From Plectrocnemia conspersa (taxonomy: Eukaryota > Arthropoda > Insecta > Trichoptera > Polycentropodidae): DNA of 64,000 bases. The position numbers were made by a program, and so were the translations under genes. The DNA lies in contig VTFK01000224.1 in assembly GCA_009617715.1 (NCBI GenBank), forward strand, positions 871,430 to 935,429, in the 5' to 3' direction. Shown here in pieces: positions 59,096 to 64,000 of the stretch (positions are counted from its first letter, which is position 1; every line of letters begins with the position of its first letter). The notes beneath the pieces were generated by a model. The model was not told where the DNA came from. It saw nothing but the letters and a program-made list of their open reading frames with translations, and did no database searches.

Positions 59096-59639
59096 GTAGA
59101 TATATATTTCTACTAGCGAAAATATAATTTAACTAATAGGAGCTTCTGTAATTACATTTTTTTTTAAATAAAAATGTCTATGAAACGCAACTTGACGGTT
59201 ACGAAACGTCCTTTTGCAGTTTAAAAACTATAGCTAGCTTAGGTCAAGTTTGGTTTGGTTAATTCCTTTAGATATGAACAGCTAATGGATGTTTTGGAAC
59301 AATTGCAATGAATGTGAATTTTGAGTGAATGTTTATTTTCACTAGTATAAATATAATTTCTATAATTAGGCCAGTTGAAATGAATAAAAAAATCTATTTA
59401 TAATTTCACTAGTCAATATCAGTGAAACTGTATTTATTCACTGCGCGAATGATTTGGTACGCGGTTGTTTGGGACGTTTTGGCCTTAACAGGCGATTTTT
59501 CATCCTTCAACTATTAAAACAAAACTCGCCAGTTTATAACTGTGTTTTACGCCTGTCAAATGACAGATGAGAGCAACATATAATTTTACTAGCACCTGTC
59601 AGATAAATTATATTTCCACTAGTAAAAATATATATTTAC
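59096..59639. mobile_element. Terminal-inverted-repeat element (MITE-like)
   Basis: The left end, 59101-59130, and right end, 59605-59634, are inverted copies at 27 of 30 positions, both centred on an A-C-T-A-G core (TTCTACTAGCGAAAATATAA on the left, TTCCACTAGTAAAAATATAT on the right). Similarity extends about five bases further out. Internal copies of the same core occur at about 59336 (TTTTCACTAGTATAAATATA) and 59404 (TTTCACTAGTCAATAT), so the sub-terminal motif is repeated. The 59440-59580 interior is GC-richer and holds no transposase. Superfamily and target duplication are unresolved. Confidence 0.6.
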
Positions 59640-59980
59640 CGGTGAAAATGTATTCCAAAATAATTTTACTAAAATGTTAGTAAAAATATTAATTAATATA
59701 GTAATAATAACTCACAGCAACATACACTGTAATTTGATTATAAAAACACATTTGAGTTTAATTTATGTATTATATATTTCATCGTAATTTAAATAATCAA
59801 TGTTTTATTTACCCTCAAGATGTTTAACCCTTTGATTAACGCAAATTGAAAACTGAACAAATTTGTGAATAAAATATCAGAGAGAGCATTGTCGTGTCGG
59901 TTAGATGGTGGAACGATCTTTTCAAATGCAAAGCACTTAGGAGCGCTTTACGGCCGATTAAAATAACTATTTCCAACAAT
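59640..59980. other. Non-coding stretch
   Basis: TTAACCCTTTGATTAACG near 59824 looks like a piggyBac-type left end, but no matching right end was found. Confidence 0.5.
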
Positions 59981-60095
59981 AATTGTAATAAAAATATGCC
60001 GTAAAGAACATTTTATTCGTCCCCCTTATACACCCACCCCGTCAGAGTCCACCCCGCGGCTACAGGGTGGCTGTAAAACAGGGCAATAAACGACA
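59981..60095. promoter_or_regulatory. GC-rich patch
   Basis: CGTCCCCCTTATACACCCAC and CCCGTCAGAGTCCACCCCGC are followed by GGCTACAGGGTGGC. CCACCC and GGGTGG form a short dyad around CGCGGCTACA. It lies about 85 bases upstream of the microexon candidate. Function unknown. Confidence 0.25.
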
Positions 60096-60176
60096 AAATG
60101 TTACAATATTACTATGCCATTATGTTCTAGCATTATATGGGCTAGGAGGCTCATAAATTCATGAAATGTTTTTTAG

Positions 60177-60211
60177 GGACAGGGAAGATGCGAGTTTTAT
60201 TGGATTCCCAG
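60177..60211 (+). CDS. Microexon candidate (35 nt)
   Basis: An acceptor, AATGTTTTTTAG, ends at 60176 and a strong donor, CCCAG/GTAGGTAT, has its GT at 60212-60213. The 35 bases between are open in all three frames (for example DREDASFIGFP or TGKMRVLLDSQ), and the surrounding 60100-60215 is less A/T-rich than average. A length of 35 is not a multiple of three, so inclusion would shift frame. No protein family can be named from 11 residues, and the call rests on splice signals only. Confidence 0.25.
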
Positions 60212-60213
60212 GT

Positions 60214-61330
60214 AGGTATATATACTCACACATTGAAAATATTTTGACACTGTAATATCACTGAATTAAATGCTCAACAAATCTATATTATCTATATAAA
60301 TATTTGCGCGCAAATTGCGCTCCACTTTTATATCGTTATTATTGTATATAATTGCGAAACCCGTTCGTGGGTTGATATTGTTTAAATAATTATTGAAATT
60401 GTATACATTACGCGAAACAGTCACGATTTCTTAAATTAATAACGTTGCGACAGCAAAATTGGTGTTTACAATAAAGCAATCAATTCTGAATTGCATCATT
60501 GCGAGAGAACCAACCCATTCCTATTTATACAGGATGGAACATAACAGCTAAACGATATTTGAAATAATGATATTTAGCGAATCATTGCTATCGTTTTTAA
60601 TTCAACCTTTCAATCGATCTAAAATTTATCACAATAACATTGTAACTGGCACAGCAGCCATTTGATAGAACACTATTACAAATTAAGTCTATTATGAAAT
60701 AAAAGCAATATAAAAAAATACATTTTTTTTGTATATCATATAATAATTATTAAATGTATATTTTTAATTAAATAATATAATAACCATTAAATTAATACAA
60801 TTTATTTTATTTACCCAAATATAAAAAATATCAAATGCATTTTTTTTCAAATGGTCATATTATTAGTATTAAAAATCATAGTACCTACCTTCTGTAGATC
60901 TTTTAGAGCAACCCACTGATTTTCTTTTTCTACGAATATTAAATTTCAGTGGTAAGACCTACAAATTTCAGAATCCATAAATATTTACTTTTTAAAAACA
61001 CCAATTCTATTTTAAAAGTGCTTGTGGCAACATCTAATAAAAAAATTTGTCGACTACAATAAGCGGATTTAATACAAATTCTAGTTTGTTGCAATGAGCA
61101 CATAACTTTTTTTTTGCAATGAGAGGGTTTATTATAAATGGTGTGTTTATTATTTTTAAATTCTTGGTATCATTAAGTTTTCCTAATATTTAATATTGCT
61201 GTCCTAAAATAATCATTACTTTTTGGTGATATTTATACAATTCTTTGAAATTGTTCAATGATTCCTTTTCCAACTCTTTAGCGAAAAGTAGCATTTATTT
61301 TTAAACATGAATCATATGAAGAGTAAATAT
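60214..61330. other. AT-rich non-coding stretch
   Basis: Nothing recognised. Confidence 0.65.
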
Positions 61331-61388
61331 TTTGTATCAAACAGGAGACGAGGAGTGAATCCGTGATCGAAGAACGAAGTAGTATTCC

Positions 61389-61547
61389 GAGTGTCGATGT
61401 GTAGTAGAGTAGTGTGTATAGTCCGGTTTTGTACCGTGTAATATAAGTTAATAATTGAGTTCCTAAACCGTTCGCGTAAGAAATGCGGCGTTCTTTAAGA
61501 CAGTTCCTAGATACGTAGGCACAGTTCGCGGGATTTCAGACGCGCAT
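61389..61547 (+). repeat. LTR-like dispersed repeat, copy 2
   Basis: Aligns with the reverse complement of 8081-8262. GC-richer sequence continues on both sides (about 61340-61600), so the element may be longer than the aligned part. TGTGTATAGTCCGG is the TATA-like region, and AATATAAGTTAATAA about 30 bases on could be a poly-A signal region. No coding sequence adjoins it. Confidence 0.7.
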
Positions 61548-61599
61548 CTGGAGTGTCTCTTAACTGGTATCGTTTATGAATCGCTACATGTACCGGGGC

Positions 61600-62850
61600 A
61601 AATGTATTTTAATATGAGTTCACTGAAACGACAATAAAAATATAACTTTACTTGTAATACAAATTAAACTAAATATAATTATTTTACAGCAATATTACAC
61701 GTGTTCAATGAAGCAGATAAACACCATTTAAAATGATTTATAATATTGCGATGAGGGTGTTATTAAATAGTGATAGATTTATGAATGGTTCGATATTATT
61801 ATTGATAATACAGGCTTAGGTTATTTATAAAAGTTATATGTTCCTGAAGTATTTAATAAGAAATAAATAAAATTTAAGAATAGCTATGTATAAAAAAATA
61901 ATTCGGTTAAGAGAATATTGTGCGGAGGAGTAGGCTTATATAATATTATCTCAAGGATAAAAATAAAGGTTTTTTGGGGGAATAAAGAAACAACTTCGTG
62001 CCACAAGACCCAATGATAATTATAGACTTTTATTTTGTAATATATTGTATATGTATGTTCTGATTTTGATGTTATTGTTGTGTTTTCCAATTAAGTAAGA
62101 GCTAATATACAAAATGTATTTAAATGAAAGCAGTAAAAATAGTAATAAAACATAATCCACGCCCTTTTAATTTTTGTACAAACATGATACAAAATACATT
62201 ATACATTCAATTTTTTTTTTAATCGCGTGAAAGATTGTAGTTAATGATTAATATTAAATATAGTTTTAATTGATTTATTTAGTTGTAGTAATATATTGAG
62301 CCTTATTTAATATAACGTTCTTTGATAAGAAGATATTGTAGCTCATCGTATTATTAGTACCATATAGAATTTCTTCCTAGTAATTTTATTATATAAAAGG
62401 AAATTTTATAAATCAAAACTATACTTTGCCATATTTTTCCAGAAACATTTTTATATTGATAAAATACATGTTTAGTTTGAAAACCTTATATTATAAACAT
62501 ACGTATGTATTTACTAAACAAGTTTCATCTCATGTTGATAATAATATTTGCCTTGCAAAACAACTAAATTTATTTATGTAAGATTTTCAGAAGGATTCAT
62601 AATAAATATGTTATATTATTTAATTTCCAGAGATATGATAAATATAGAGAAATCGTAAACAAACCATGTATATACATATGTATAGTAAATAGGAGCTTAT
62701 GATTTAAGAATTATATTTATACAAAGAAAAAACATATTTTTAATCCAAACTATAGTATAATATATTTTTTAGAATTTTTACAAGCGCCTGTTATGTCCAA
62801 TGACATAATTATATTTTTCTAAAATTACACATTTAAATTTTATTTATTTC
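61600..62850. other. AT-rich non-coding stretch
   Basis: No feature recognised. Confidence 0.65.
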
Positions 62851-62989
62851 ATGCATTTTGATGATACACCATTTTTTTGATGATGCATTTTGGGATACAC
62901 CATTTAAATTTGTACTCAGTCAAGTAATATGTAATATTACATATTACTTGACTGAGTACAAATTTAAATGGTTTATCCCAAAATGCATC
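62850..62989. repeat. 54-bp palindrome without loop, plus flanking direct repeat
   Basis: Arms 62882-62935 and 62936-62989 are inverted copies at 53 of 54 positions, meeting with no spacer at GTAATATTAC. Just left of the palindrome a version of its outer part (TGCATTTTGATGATACACCA, about 62852) is repeated directly, so the segment exists in three partial copies, two direct and one inverted. The 75-codon plus frame across it (62858-63085) is created by the palindrome. Fold-back duplication, a MITE of two abutting ends or an assembly artefact could produce this. Confidence 0.93.
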
Positions 62990-64000
62990 GACAAGAATAA
63001 CAAGGAAAACATTTACTGGGGCAATCGATTGGATTTATTAATATATAAACAATCTAGATTTTTCAGACATATTAAAAAAATATGAAATATATAAATTGAG
63101 GATTAAAATGACATTGATCTTATAATATTTTTTTTATATCATTAATTTTTCTTGCTGGTTAATTTAAAATCTCCCTTTATTATTTATTTATATTTACAAT
63201 TAAAATTTAAATACTTAAATATACAATAGATAATCTTGAATTGTATTATATAATAATATATACAAAGACGCTAGTCATAAATTTAACATTAAATAAGAAT
63301 TATTATAGTCAGTGGGCGGACAAACAGTTTTACGAGTACAATGATCGTGATAAACGGCCCCTAATTTAAATTCAGATCAAAGCATCAACTTAAAAAAGCA
63401 TTGTGATAAAACGTTTTTTCACGAACATAAAAAATCGATAACTATTCGCCTCATTTTGGACACAAACCCATCATCCTTATTTTTTTCGCTCTCCTTCTAT
63501 ATACACGGAAAATCACGTTTACTTGTCAGATAATTTTCCAATTTGCAGGCAATTCACGGTTATCTTTTTCTCTAATCCGTTGCTAAAATATAACAATTAC
63601 TTTTTCGCAATTATTAAATAAAGGTTTGCGGAGGAGCTCCGTTATGGAGAAAAAAAATCCTACGGGAATATTTCATATTAATCTTTTTTATTTACGTTTA
63701 TTAATTTATGTTATTATTATAAAACATAGTTTAATTTAAAATCGGGATGGGCGTAAATTAACTTGAAGAAGTAATGTACGTACCGTTTGCAGCCCGCCTC
63801 TAATTAAAGTCGTTATAATTATTGGGATTAATAAAACATTGAATTGACTTAAACGAATCGAATTGCCTCTGTAGAGGAAATAATTATTTAAATTTCATAA
63901 TGAAAGTCGAAACAAGTAAAAAATGAAAAAAATAAACGTAATCGCATATAAAAAAATCAAATTAAAGTAATGATAGGTGCTGCTGCGGTCATTTTCGTCA
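62990..64000. other. Non-coding stretch
   Basis: No gene. The part 63330-63800 is slightly GC-richer, with no interpretable feature before the window ends. Confidence 0.6.

Noticed and set aside
59824..59841. TTAACCCTTTGATTAACG as a piggyBac-type end
   Set aside because: Only about 10 bases match the end and no inverted partner next to a TTAA was found nearby.
62858..63085. 75-codon frame over the palindrome
   Set aside because: The frame exists because of the fold-back; the two halves encode inverted sequence and no known protein.
1..64000. CRISPR arrays, operons, prokaryotic promoters or terminators
   Set aside because: No regularly spaced repeats or packed coding genes; the sequence is eukaryotic in character.

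Overview
The window looks like AT-rich, gene-poor nuclear DNA from an arthropod, most likely an insect; the order cannot be fixed from sequence alone. The reasons are long stretches of A/T-dominated non-coding DNA, no operon-like gene packing, only short chance-sized open frames on either strand, and decayed eukaryotic transposons: a non-LTR retrotransposon fragment, MITEs of hAT and piggyBac type, pogo/Tc1-like ends and tRNA-like SINE remnants. I found no complete protein-coding gene, no intact tRNA, no rRNA, no CRISPR array and no bacterial feature. The region reads as a large intron or intergenic space.

Layout. 1-10 kb: AT-rich DNA with a 620-bp dispersed repeat abutting a reverse-transcriptase fragment (3.1-3.9 kb), a clean hAT-type MITE with 8-bp target duplications (6.66-6.95 kb) and one copy of an LTR-like repeat (8.1 kb). 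10-20 kb: a possible coding block on the minus strand (10.8-11.2 kb), a possible short exon (15.6 kb), a GC-rich palindromic block (17.3 kb), the second copy of the 3-kb repeat (17.7-18.3 kb) and a SINE-like remnant. 20-30 kb: mostly featureless, with a tandemly duplicated repeat (27.4-27.8 kb), a poly-T insertion flanked by 20-bp direct repeats (26.6 kb) and two pogo/Tc1-like ends. 30-40 kb: inverted repeats, a cysteine-rich possible exon (35.1 kb), a possible non-coding exon (36.7 kb) and a piggyBac-type MITE with TTAA duplications (39.0-39.5 kb). 40-50 kb: a small hAT-like element (41.3 kb), a striking GC-rich promoter-like island (42.85-43.02 kb), paired repeats and tRNA-like remnants. 50-64 kb: GC-richer blocks at 50, 53.5, 55 and 55.8 kb, a terminal-inverted-repeat element (59.1-59.6 kb), a microexon candidate (60.18 kb), the second LTR-like copy (61.4 kb) and a zero-loop 54-bp palindrome (62.9 kb).

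There is no gene set to interpret as a pathway. The useful content is the transposon record, several long near-perfect hairpins that may be template-switch events, and GC-rich islands that are the best candidates for promoters, enhancers or exons of a surrounding gene. All exon calls rest on splice-site patterns and open frames only. I see no support for a new biological system.
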